DNA from: CAZGLR01 sp964526635
GTDB lineage: Bacteria > Zixibacteria > MSB-5A5 > GN15 > JAAZOE01
NCBI GenBank assembly: GCA_964526635.1
Contig: CAZGLR010000060.1
Coordinates: 1 to 20,668 of the forward strand
Direction of reading: 5' to 3'
Length of the DNA: 20,668 nt
How positions within the stretch are numbered: position 1 is the stretch's first letter; each line of letters opens with the position of its first letter. A program made the position numbers and the translations under genes. This document shows, piece after piece, positions 1 through 6,443 of this stretch. The notes under the pieces were generated by a model. It was not told where the DNA came from. It made no database searches and worked only from the letters and a program-made list of their open reading frames with translations.

Positions 1-2
1 CC

Positions 3-672
3 CAGCACCAGGCGTTCGAGCCCGTCACCGACCTGCTTGCCCACACGCTCACGCAGATCGTCGGCTTCCGCCAGGCCCAGCAGGACCGCACCGGCACCGG
101 ACCGCTGGCGCAGACGCTCCACGACAACCGGATGCAGCGGGCCACCCTCGACGCGCTGTGGGCCGCGCGCGCGGCGGCGCTGCCGACCCTCCACCGCTAC
201 CTGGACCGCAAGGCGGCCCTGCTCGGCAAGGACAAGGTCGACTGGTGGGACACCCTCGGGTCCCTGGAGCTGCCCAGCGCCGCGGGAGACGTCACCTGGG
301 ACGACGCCCGGACCATGGTTCTCGACGGCTTCGGGGGCTTCTCGGAGGAGCTCCGCGACTTCGCCGCCCGGGCCTTCGACGGCGGGTGGGTGGAGGCCGA
401 GGACCGCACCGGGAAGCGAGCGGGAGCCTTCTGCGCCGCCCTGCCCGTCCGGCGCGAGAGCCGCGTCTTCCTCACCTTCACCGGCGCCACCATCAACGTC
501 ATCACCCTGGCCCACGAGCTCGGTCACGCCTGGCACAACGACGTGCTCCTCGGCGAGCCCCGCGCCCGCCGGCGCATCACCTCCTCCCTGGCGGAGACGG
601 CCTCCACCTTTGCCGAGGCCGTGGTCCGGGATCAGATCCTGCGCCGCACCCCCCGCGCGGCCCGGCCCCGCC
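3..672 (+). CDS. M3-family oligoendopeptidase (PepF-like), internal fragment, probably from a different genome
   Basis: The reading frame is open from base 3 and both ends are missing: the start lies before the window and the 3' end is cut at the composition break near 672. The product is the C-terminal half of a zinc metallopeptidase of family M3, a cytoplasmic oligopeptide hydrolase. The zinc-binding HELGH motif is at 513-527, inside the family-typical LAHELGHAWH. About 27 codons later LAETASTFAE supplies the expected third zinc ligand Glu. Codon choice is almost entirely G/C in third position, typical of Actinobacteria and unlike everything to the right. After about 670 the frame continues into residues with no family similarity (RYHCFW and on), so the apparent stop at 735-737 is not the native end. 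Family assignment is secure; host origin is inferred from composition. Confidence 0.85.
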
Positions 673-680
673 ATAGATAC
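665..680. other. Probable chimeric assembly junction
   Basis: Very GC-rich coding DNA ends at about 672 and moderate-GC DNA begins at about 673. Two unrelated genes on opposite strands are both broken at this point: the peptidase on plus loses its C-terminus and a lipoprotein on minus loses its C-terminus. No repeat, tRNA or integrase that would explain a biological insertion is visible at the join. A misjoined contig or contaminant is the simplest reading. The exact base is uncertain by several bases. Confidence 0.8.
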
Positions 681-861
681 CATTGTTTTTGGTCAAAAAT
701 ACTTCGACCGTGGTCTCCCCGGTTTCAAGCTCGGTGAAAACCATCGCCGTAATCCGGTACGTGGTGCTGTTGCCGGAACCGGTCAGGGTACCGTCGCAAC
801 CAGCCATAACCGCCAGGATCAGCCCGAATAAAAGGAGAATTGTCAGATGCTTGTTCATCAT
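673..861 (-). CDS. Putative lipoprotein, 3'-truncated by the junction
   Basis: Sixty-three residues remain. Residues 1-22 form a lipoprotein signal peptide: a short basic start (MMNKH), a hydrophobic core rich in Leu and Ile, then M-A-G-C with Cys22 as the probable lipidated residue. The mature part begins with a Gly/Ser/Thr-rich linker, then a beta-strand-like stretch (TTYRITAMVFTELETGETTVEVF). The ATG at 861 or the adjacent one at 858 is chosen because the signal peptide starts there; an upstream in-frame extension to 978 would bury it and overlaps the neighbouring promoter. The frame enters the GC-rich DNA left of 673 and stops at 577 only by chance. The gene is divergent from the alpha/beta hydrolase. 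I do not recognise the family. Confidence 0.6.
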
Positions 862-922
862 AGCTATGTATCGGCCCGGCAGACGGTTAATTTTACCATA
901 AAATACTCGCCTGTCTCGCCGG

Positions 923-951
923 TTGACCATATATTTGTATGACAGTATATT
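923..951 (+). promoter_or_regulatory. Sigma70-like promoter for the alpha/beta-hydrolase gene
   Basis: A TTGACC -35 element (923-928), a 17-base spacer and a TATATT -10 element (946-951) each match the consensus at 5 of 6 positions. Transcription would start near 958, leaving about 39 bases of leader before the ATG at 997. The element sits in the divergent gap between the lipoprotein and hydrolase genes. Confidence 0.6.
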
Positions 952-996
952 GGTGTCCGTTCGAATTTTTCTCCACAATTGCCATATGGAGCCGCC

Positions 997-1923
997 ATGA
1001 CCAAAGCTACCAAGGAAATTATCCAGACCAGCGCCTTTATTGTTGCGGTCGCGATCATCATCCTGATCTTCTGGGTGTATCCCCTCAATCAGGCCGGTAA
1101 AATCAACGCCCCGGTACCGACGCCTGATAGTGCCCCTACCCCCGCTGAATACGACCTTGCCGGCGATACGGTCTCATTTACTACCGAAGATAATCTCGAA
1201 ATCACAGGATGGGTTTTTACAGCAGATATGGATACCGCTGCCGGTACCGCAATACTGCTTCATGGTCTCATGGCGGGATCATGGTCCCAGTGGGAGAAAG
1301 CGGCTATGCTGCACGGCCACGGCTTCACGGTCTATGTCTTTGACCAACGAGCCTATGGCGCCAGTGAGGGCGAGCATCCCTCGCCCGGCTATTACGAGGC
1401 CTCCGATTTGCAATCGATTATCACCCGGATGTACCTTGAAGATAAAATCACCCACCCGTTTATTGTCTGGGGTGAGGATCATGGCGGCAGCGCCGCTATC
1501 CGTCTCTGGCCCGATGAACCACGCATCGACTATGTCATTGCCGAGCAGCCATTGGTCAATGGCCGCCACTGGCAAAATGTCATGATCGACCGCAAAGATA
1601 TGTCCTGCCCGGGAGTCATGAGAGGGCTGGTCTGGTGGTGGATGAAGCAAAATTCAGGACATGAGCTGAGTATCGAAGAAACTGACATCAGCGATCAGTT
1701 CGCGATGGCCACCGAGGAGTACACCGGGCGGCTTCATATTATCGCCTGCGGCAGTGACCGGCGGCCCTCGGATGCATTCCTGGCCGAGATGATCGGTTTG
1801 GGGGGAGTATGGCATTTGCTTGATTGTGGCACGGACCGGAGTGTTGATAATATTGCATCAATGGCGACAATTCAGGATTTGCTCCCGACAATTACAGCGG
1901 ATACCGCTGACACTCCCGAATAA
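997..1923 (+). CDS. Membrane-anchored alpha/beta-hydrolase-fold protein with an Asp in the nucleophile elbow
   Basis: The product is 308 residues. A hydrophobic segment at about 12-30 is a single N-terminal membrane anchor, after which a Pro-rich linker leads to the fold. Fold landmarks are LLHG (87-90, oxyanion region), DQRAYGASEG (116-125, the usual DxRGxGxS strand) and the elbow G-E-D-H-G (159-163). The elbow normally carries Ser; here the position is Asp161, as in haloalkane dehalogenases and epoxide hydrolases. I cannot find a convincing catalytic His near the C-terminus, where WHLLDCGTDRSVDN replaces the usual motif, so it may be an altered enzyme or a pseudoenzyme. The ATG at 997 is preferred over a TTG at 979 because GGAG sits five bases upstream of the ATG and the TTG would only add MPYGAA. 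csaA follows 17 bases after the double stop TAATAA. The substrate is unknown. Confidence 0.75.
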   Translation: MTKATKEIIQTSAFIVAVAIIILIFWVYPLNQAGKINAPVPTPDSAPTPAEYDLAGDTVSFTTEDNLEITGWVFTADMDTAAGTAILLHGLMAGSWSQWEKAAMLHGHGFTVYVFDQRAYGASEGEHPSPGYYEASDLQSIITRMYLEDKITHPFIVWGEDHGGSAAIRLWPDEPRIDYVIAEQPLVNGRHWQNVMIDRKDMSCPGVMRGLVWWWMKQNSGHELSIEETDISDQFAMATEEYTGRLHIIACGSDRRPSDAFLAEMIGLGGVWHLLDCGTDRSVDNIASMATIQDLLPTITADTADTPE

Positions 1924-1940
1924 TAAATGGGATTGATATC

Positions 1941-2279
1941 ATGCAACAAATTACCTGGGGTGATTTCGAAAAAGTCGAGCTTCGGGTTGGCAAAATTATC
2001 GAGATTGATGATCTCGCCGGCGCCCGTAAACCGGCCTATATTCTGAAAATCGATTTCGGCGCAGAGATTGGGGTTAAACAATCCAGCGCCCGGATAACCG
2101 ATCACTATTCCAAAGAAGATTTGCTGGGGAAATTGATCGTTGGTGTGATCAATTTTCCACCCAAACGGATCGCCGGATTCAAATCCGAAGTACTGGTGAC
2201 CGGCTTCACCGATGCCGACGGTAAAATCGTGTTGATCTCCCCCGATTTCGACACCCCTCTCGGGGCTAAATTGATGTAG
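1941..2279 (+). CDS. csaA: CsaA-type tRNA-binding-domain protein (export-related chaperone)
   Basis: At 112 residues this matches the length of CsaA, a stand-alone OB-fold domain related to the C-terminal tRNA-binding domain of methionyl-tRNA synthetase. Seen in the sequence: the N-terminal ITWGDFEKVELRVGKI block, AYILKIDFG, KQSSARITDHY and GVINFPPKRIAGFKSEVLV, ending in a short hydrophobic C-terminal tail. CsaA forms a dimer and has been described as a SecB-like chaperone for exported preproteins and as a tRNA-binding protein; which role applies here cannot be told. It begins 17 bases after the hydrolase gene on the same strand, so the two are probably co-transcribed. No clear terminator is visible after it. 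Confidence 0.9.
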   Translation: MQQITWGDFEKVELRVGKIIEIDDLAGARKPAYILKIDFGAEIGVKQSSARITDHYSKEDLLGKLIVGVINFPPKRIAGFKSEVLVTGFTDADGKIVLISPDFDTPLGAKLM

Positions 2280-2405
2280 CGGCGCAAGTTCGTTCATTGG
2301 TGCGGCTCATCTATTTCTCCTTGCAAGTCTTTTGTCGATGTATTACTCTATTATTGAAGCCTGTTTCGGGCATTCAGTTCATTTTCTCGTGTCGGGGGGT
2401 TTGTC

Positions 2406-2747
2406 ATGAATATCAAGGATCGGATTGAGGGCAGTGTTGTCGTGCTGTCTCTCAACGGCAAAGTCATGATCTGCGACGAAGCCGCCATGTTCCGTCGTGT
2501 CATCAAAGGCCATCTGGCCGAAAATCGCTGTAATTTCGTTGTCGATATGTCCGAGGTGCCGTGGATCAACTCCGAGGGAGTCGGTATGCTGGCCATGTCG
2601 GTGGCGTCGATTAAAAACGCCGGCGGACGGATCGCGGTATCATGCTGCAATGAAAAAGTATCGCGAGTGTTGACTATCACCGGCTGCCTGACGGTGATCG
2701 ACTCATTTGACAATTCAGATGATGCGATTGCGTCATTTCGTGAGTGA
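2406..2747 (+). CDS. STAS-domain protein, anti-sigma-factor antagonist (SpoIIAA/RsbV-like)
   Basis: The 113-residue product is a single STAS domain with no added domain. The signature VDMSEVPWINSEGVGML (46-62) places Ser56 where SpoIIAA/RsbV proteins are phosphorylated by their partner kinase. The usual Asp before that Ser is Asn here (I-N-S), a variant seen in other STAS proteins. Such proteins bind a HPK-like anti-sigma kinase when unphosphorylated and thereby release a sigma factor, or act in other partner-switching control. No kinase or phosphatase partner gene is next to it, so its target is unknown. A run of six G (within 2394-2400) serves as the ribosome binding site before the ATG at 2406. 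It has its own 126-base upstream gap after csaA, in which I see only weak promoter-like matches. Confidence 0.85.
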   Translation: MNIKDRIEGSVVVLSLNGKVMICDEAAMFRRVIKGHLAENRCNFVVDMSEVPWINSEGVGMLAMSVASIKNAGGRIAVSCCNEKVSRVLTITGCLTVIDSFDNSDDAIASFRE

Positions 2748-3021
2748 TTATCTAAATTACGCGGGGCAACTGGATGTCGTAACAGGTCGTTTCATCGATA
2801 GTATGTTATTGCTGCACGAGGTAACCCGCGGTATTGAGGCGCCGGCAACAGTTGGCAGAGATCATTGTATGCCTCACTGCAATCCCGCTCGGCCGGATAA
2901 GTTCCTTAGTTGCAAATCATTCTAAAAATAAACGGATTCACTAATGGCGTAGTTGCGTCGGCATGATAAATAACCCGCTCAAGGCCTTGCCTCATCCGCC
3001 CCTCATCCCTACATTTACAAC
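2748..3021. other. Intergenic stretch without a supported gene
   Basis: About 270 bases separate the STAS gene from the sirtuin gene. Short open frames here show no domain, no ribosome binding site and no coding-like residue use. An A/T-rich patch around 2908-2945 (TTGCAA followed by TAAAAATAAA) could hold the sirtuin promoter, but spacing and match are too poor to call. No convincing terminator hairpin was seen. Confidence 0.4.
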
Positions 3022-3750
3022 ATGGAATTTGCACCCGAATTCATTCAACGGCTCAAAAAAGCCTCCAAAATCGTCTTTTCAACCGGAGCCGGAGTCTCGG
3101 CCGAATCCGGCGTGCCGACCTTTCGCGGTAAAGACGGTATCTGGAACAAGTTGAGCCCCCAGGAATTGGCTTCGGTCAACGGCTTCATGGCTAATCCCAG
3201 CCTGGTCTGGGAATGGTATCAGTATCGCCGGCAAATCATGTCGACGGTGAAACCCAATCCGGGGCACGATGCCATCGTCGAGTTCCAGCGACGCTATCCC
3301 GAAGCGGTGTTGATTACGCAAAATGTCGATAATCTCCATCGCAGGGCCGGGTCTGAGCATGTGCTGGAACTTCACGGCAACATCTCCCGCAATAAGTGTT
3401 TTTCCTGCGGCGAACCCTTTCTGGAGGAGATTAATCCGGAGGAGGAGATGCCGCGCTGCCATTGCGGCGGATTGATCCGGCCCGATGTCGTCTGGTTCGG
3501 GGAAATGCTGCCTGAGCAGATTATCCGCAGGGCGTATGAGGCCTCCGAGACGGCCGAGATCTTTTTTGCGGTGGGGACCTCGGCGATTGTTCATCCGGCG
3601 GCGTCGCTGCCGCTAATTGCACGCCGGGCCGGCGCATATCTGGTCGAGGTCAATATCGAAGAAACGGCTATCACGCCGGGCGTTGATCAGTTCCTGCAGG
3701 GACCGTCGGGCGTGGTACTGCCGGCATTGCTGGCCGAGCTCGACAGGTAA
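3022..3750 (+). CDS. cobB: NAD-dependent protein deacylase, class III sirtuin (Sir2/CobB/SIRT5-like)
   Basis: The 242-residue product removes acyl groups from lysine in proteins, using NAD+ and releasing nicotinamide and O-acyl-ADP-ribose. NAD-binding motifs are GAGVSAESGVPTFRG (22-36) and TQNVDNLHRRAGS (99-111), with the catalytic base His118 in ELHGN. A zinc ribbon is formed by Cys126, Cys129, Cys146 and Cys148. Y66-x-x-R69 (in WYQYRR) is the pair that marks class III sirtuins active on succinyl- and malonyl-lysine, so desuccinylase activity is expected besides deacetylation. Length is normal for a bacterial sirtuin. The ATG at 3022 sits just before the Rossmann fold, but no good ribosome binding site is visible. 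The ALDH gene that follows has its own promoter, so a shared transcript is not required. Confidence 0.93.
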   Translation: MEFAPEFIQRLKKASKIVFSTGAGVSAESGVPTFRGKDGIWNKLSPQELASVNGFMANPSLVWEWYQYRRQIMSTVKPNPGHDAIVEFQRRYPEAVLITQNVDNLHRRAGSEHVLELHGNISRNKCFSCGEPFLEEINPEEEMPRCHCGGLIRPDVVWFGEMLPEQIIRRAYEASETAEIFFAVGTSAIVHPAASLPLIARRAGAYLVEVNIEETAITPGVDQFLQGPSGVVLPALLAELDR

Positions 3751-3792
3751 CAGGAGCGCTTCGGAAATCGACCTAAAACGCCAACGCTGCGC

Positions 3793-3821
3793 TTGACCGG
3801 CGGCGTGATTTCGCCTATACT
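3793..3821 (+). promoter_or_regulatory. Sigma70-like promoter for the P5C dehydrogenase gene
   Basis: TTGACC (3793-3798), a 17-base spacer and TATACT (3816-3821) match the consensus at 5 of 6 positions in each box. Transcription would begin near 3828, about 37 bases before the ATG. This argues against any in-frame start upstream, such as a TTG that overlaps the -35 box. Confidence 0.7.
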
Positions 3822-3864
3822 CCACAAAAATTACTTATCGAAATTTAGCCATTCGGAGGAAACA

Positions 3865-5490
3865 ATGGGCAACTATAGAATTCCCTATCCGGATAACGAG
3901 CCGATATTGTCTCATGCTCCCGGATCACCGGAACGGGCGGAACTGAAAAAAGCGTTGGCCGAACTGAAATCGCGCAAACTTGAGATTCCCATGATCATCG
4001 GCGGGCAGCCGGTTACGACCTCAGAAAAAGTCAAAATCACCTCGCCCCACGATCACAATCTCGAACTCGGCTTTTATTACAAGGGCGGCAAAAAGGAAAT
4101 CGAGATGGCGATCGCGGCCGCTCTGGAGGCCAAGCAAAAATGGGTGAATCTTCCGTGGGAGCAGCGCGCTGCAGTATTCTTGAAGGCGGCCGACCTCCTG
4201 GCTGGACCGTATCGATCAATTATCAATGCGGCCACCATGCTGTCGCACTCGAAAAATATCTTCCAGTCGGAAATCGATGCGGTCGCTGAACTGGCTGATT
4301 TCTTCCGCTTTAATGCTTATTACATGCAGGAAATTTATGACATGCAGCCGGAATCAAGTGATACCATCTGGAACTACATGGATTACCGCCCGCTGGAGGG
4401 TTTTGTCTTTGCGGTAACACCGTTTAATTTCGTGTCTATTGCCGGCAACCTGCCCACTGCACCGGCCATGATGGGCAACGTCTCGATCTGGAAGCCGGCA
4501 TCGAGTGTGTTCTATACTGCGCATATCATCATGAAGATTCTCAAGGAAGCCGGCTTACCCGATGGCGTCGTGAACATGATCACCGCCCGGGGGGCGGATG
4601 TCGGCGAGTTAGTCATGAAGAACAGGCATCTGGCCGGTATCCATTTCACCGGTTCCACCGGAGTCTTCCAGTCAATGTGGAAGACGGTTGGGGAAAATAT
4701 CGCCAATTACAAGAGCTATCCGCGCATTGTCGGTGAAACCGGCGGCAAGGATTTTGTTTTTGTTCACAATTCCGCCGCACCGATTGAAGTTTCAACTGCG
4801 CTATTGCGGGGTGCGTTCGAATATCAGGGGCAGAAATGCTCGGCGGCATCACGCGCCTATATCCCGGAATCGCTCTGGGACGATATTAAAGAAATGCTTA
4901 TCAGGACTGTTGGCGAACTCAAGATGGGCTCGCCGGAGGATTTCACCAACTTCATCAATGCAGTCATCGACGAATCGGCGTTCAACGATATCACCGGTTT
5001 TATCGATTACGCCAAGACAAGCAAGGACTGCGAAGTAATTATCGGCGGCAACTATGATAAGAGTAAAGGATGGTTCATAGAACCTACGGTCGTGGTCACC
5101 ACGGATCCGAAATTCAAATTGATGGAAGAAGAAATTTTCGGCCCGGTCCTGACCATTTACGTTTACAAAGATGCCTACTTTGAAAAGACACTGCACCTGT
5201 GTGATGAGACCTCTCCCTATGCCCTCACCGGGGCGATCTTCGCCCGTGATCGGGAAGCGGTGGCGGTCGCCAATAAGATTTTGCGCAACGCGGCCGGCAA
5301 TTATTACATCAATGACAAGCCGACCGGAGCGGTCGTCGGTCAGCAGCCATTTGGCGGCGCCCGGGCATCGGGAACCAACGACAAGGCCGGTTCGCTACTT
5401 AATATGATCCGCTGGACATCACCTCGAACAGTGAAGGAAGCGCTGGTGCCTCCGACCGACTATCGGTACCCGTTTATGGGGCAGGATTAA
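3865..5490 (+). CDS. pruA: L-glutamate gamma-semialdehyde (1-pyrroline-5-carboxylate) dehydrogenase, ALDH4A1-like
   Basis: The 541-residue enzyme carries out the second step of proline catabolism, oxidising glutamate semialdehyde (from P5C) to glutamate with NAD+. The ATG at 3865 follows GGAGGA (3855-3860) at ideal spacing. Visible motifs are DYRPLEGFVFAVTPFNF (173-189), the NAD-binding FTGSTGVF (261-268), the catalytic Glu291 in GETGGKDF and the nucleophile Cys325 in GQKCSAASR, followed by EEIFGPVLT near the C-terminal third. The sequence resembles the stand-alone mitochondrial-type ALDH4A1 more than the PutA C-terminal domain, and no proline dehydrogenase domain is attached or adjacent. The partner PRODH is presumably elsewhere. 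The gene is bounded by its own promoter and a strong terminator, so it is probably a single-gene transcript. Confidence 0.92.
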   Translation: MGNYRIPYPDNEPILSHAPGSPERAELKKALAELKSRKLEIPMIIGGQPVTTSEKVKITSPHDHNLELGFYYKGGKKEIEMAIAAALEAKQKWVNLPWEQRAAVFLKAADLLAGPYRSIINAATMLSHSKNIFQSEIDAVAELADFFRFNAYYMQEIYDMQPESSDTIWNYMDYRPLEGFVFAVTPFNFVSIAGNLPTAPAMMGNVSIWKPASSVFYTAHIIMKILKEAGLPDGVVNMITARGADVGELVMKNRHLAGIHFTGSTGVFQSMWKTVGENIANYKSYPRIVGETGGKDFVFVHNSAAPIEVSTALLRGAFEYQGQKCSAASRAYIPESLWDDIKEMLIRTVGELKMGSPEDFTNFINAVIDESAFNDITGFIDYAKTSKDCEVIIGGNYDKSKGWFIEPTVVVTTDPKFKLMEEEIFGPVLTIYVYKDAYFEKTLHLCDETSPYALTGAIFARDREAVAVANKILRNAAGNYYINDKPTGAVVGQQPFGGARASGTNDKAGSLLNMIRWTSPRTVKEALVPPTDYRYPFMGQD

Positions 5491-5523
5491 TACATTGTCG
5501 TACAATGACTTGCAAACCTTTTG

Positions 5524-5556
5524 CCCGGCGGGGATTATCCTCGCCGGGTTTTATTT
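5524..5556 (+). terminator. Rho-independent terminator of the P5C dehydrogenase gene
   Basis: CCCGGCG (5524-5530) pairs with CGCCGGG (5542-5548). The stem extends inward by GGG/CCT to about 10 pairs around an ATTAT loop, and is followed at once by TTTTATTT. It lies 34 bases after the stop codon. Confidence 0.9.
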
Positions 5557-5794
5557 ATAGCAGTTATTTTTATTATTGTTTTTATATTTTTGCTTGTATA
5601 TTAGGCGGATTTGTCTATTATTACCCTCTGTGTCCCTTGCATTTGCATGGTTAATTTTTTTAATTTTTCGCATTTTTTTATTGCGCAACAGTTTAAAAAA
5701 ACGGCATACTTTCTCGACTGAAACTGGTTCTGTCGTCTCGGCGATTGGGGCGATTGCGCTCAAGACAGAAAACGCTCAAACATAGAACCACTAC
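5557..5794. other. T-rich upstream region of the SWIB gene
   Basis: Between the terminator and the SWIB gene lie about 240 bases strongly enriched in T on the plus strand, with several runs of T6 to T8. Several weak promoter-like boxes occur, for example TTGCGC (5681) and CATACT (5705) with an 18-base spacer, but none is convincing. Such A/T tracts may be bent DNA or an UP-type element. No coding frame is supported. Confidence 0.35.
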
Positions 5795-5808
5795 CAAGGA
5801 GAGTTCGC

Positions 5809-6363
5809 ATGCCAACTGCGAAAAAGAAAACCACCAAAAAGGCTGCGGTAAAGAAGACAACCGCCACCAAGAAACCCGCCAAGAAAACCACAGCCAAGAA
5901 GACTACGGCCAAAAAGACGACTGCGAAGAAGCCGACAGCGAAAAAGACAACCGCCAAGAAGACTGCGACGAAAAAACCGGCCGCGAAAAAACCGGCCGCA
6001 AAGAAACCCGCTGCTAAAAAACCGGCTGCTAAGAAAACGACCGCCAAGAAGACTACGGCCAAGAAAGTCGCACCCAAGAAAAAGGCTGCAGCTAAGAAGA
6101 CCACCAAGCGTAAACCGAATCCTGCTTTCATGGCTCCCTGGACACCGTCGCCCGATCTGGCCGCCGTTGTCGGCAGCAAGCCATTGCCGCGAACAGAGGT
6201 GACCAAGAAGATCTGGGATTACATCAAGAAGAACAACCTGCAGGATCCGGCCAACAAGCGCATGATCAATGCCGATGCGACGCTCAAGAAGGTCTTTGGC
6301 GGCAAAGCGAAAGTGAGCATGTTTGAAATGACCAAGCTGGTCGGCAAACATCTCTCCAAGTAA
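5809..6363 (+). CDS. SWIB/MDM2-domain protein with a histone-H1-like Lys/Ala tail
   Basis: The 184-residue product has two parts. Residues 1-103 are almost only Lys, Ala, Thr and Pro in repeated KKTTA and KKPAA units, like the C-terminal tail of eukaryotic histone H1 or the bacterial Hc1/HctB and AlgP tails. Residues about 107-184 form a SWIB domain: PSPDLAAVVGSKPLPRTEVTKK, IWDYIKKNNLQDP, MINADATLKKVFG and MFEMTKLVGKHL follow the family order. The tail should bind DNA through charge; the SWIB domain is a protein-interaction fold known from chromatin remodellers and from chlamydial topoisomerase and SWIB proteins. A nucleoid-associated role is the natural inference. AAGGAG (5796-5801) sits 7 bases before the ATG. 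The tail repeats also make the DNA repetitive, so the exact copy number should be treated with care in an assembly. Confidence 0.9.
   Translation: MPTAKKKTTKKAAVKKTTATKKPAKKTTAKKTTAKKTTAKKPTAKKTTAKKTATKKPAAKKPAAKKPAAKKPAAKKTTAKKTTAKKVAPKKKAAAKKTTKRKPNPAFMAPWTPSPDLAAVVGSKPLPRTEVTKKIWDYIKKNNLQDPANKRMINADATLKKVFGGKAKVSMFEMTKLVGKHLSK
5815..6115 (+). repeat. Degenerate tandem repeats encoding KKTTA/KKPAA units
   Basis: The coding DNA for the basic tail consists of imperfect 15-base units, AAGAAG/AAAAAA followed by ACNACNGCN or CCGGCNGCN. Synonymous changes between copies show the unit is kept at the protein level rather than by recent duplication, although a few neighbouring copies (about 5975-6030) are nearly identical. 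Copy number variation between strains is likely. Confidence 0.75.
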
Positions 6364-6392
6364 CCGTGCATTTCGTAACAGGGAATGTTGCG

Positions 6393-6430
6393 CAGGCGGC
6401 GACAATGGAATTGTCGCCGCCTGTTTTGTA
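6393..6430 (+). terminator. Rho-independent terminator of the SWIB gene
   Basis: A perfect 14-pair stem (6393-6406 with 6410-6423) closes a GGA loop and is followed by TTTTGTATAT. It lies 30 bases after the SWIB stop and just before the end of the convergent symporter gene. On the minus strand no U tract follows the stem, so it should act mainly on plus transcripts. Confidence 0.9.
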
Positions 6431-6443
6431 TATCTGCGGAAAA

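Noticed and set aside
132..737. Peptidase gene starting at the internal ATG at 132 and ending at 737
   Set aside because: The peptidase frame is open upstream to base 3 with family-like sequence, and the residues after about 670 come from the foreign side of the join.
37..831. Long plus-strand open frame crossing the composition break
   Set aside because: It is a shadow frame of the GC-rich peptidase, dominated by Ser/Pro/Arg, and it crosses the probable chimeric join.
862..978. N-terminal extension of the lipoprotein to 978
   Set aside because: It would place a charged 39-residue stretch before a clear signal peptide and overlap the opposite promoter.
2707..2925. 72-residue open frame after the STAS gene
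   Set aside because: It overlaps the STAS end, has no ribosome binding site and no domain-like pattern.
5760..6405. Minus-strand frames rich in Phe/Leu/Ala/Val opposite the SWIB gene
   Set aside because: These are the complement of the Lys/Ala repeat codons; the apparent hydrophobicity is a by-product of the repeat.
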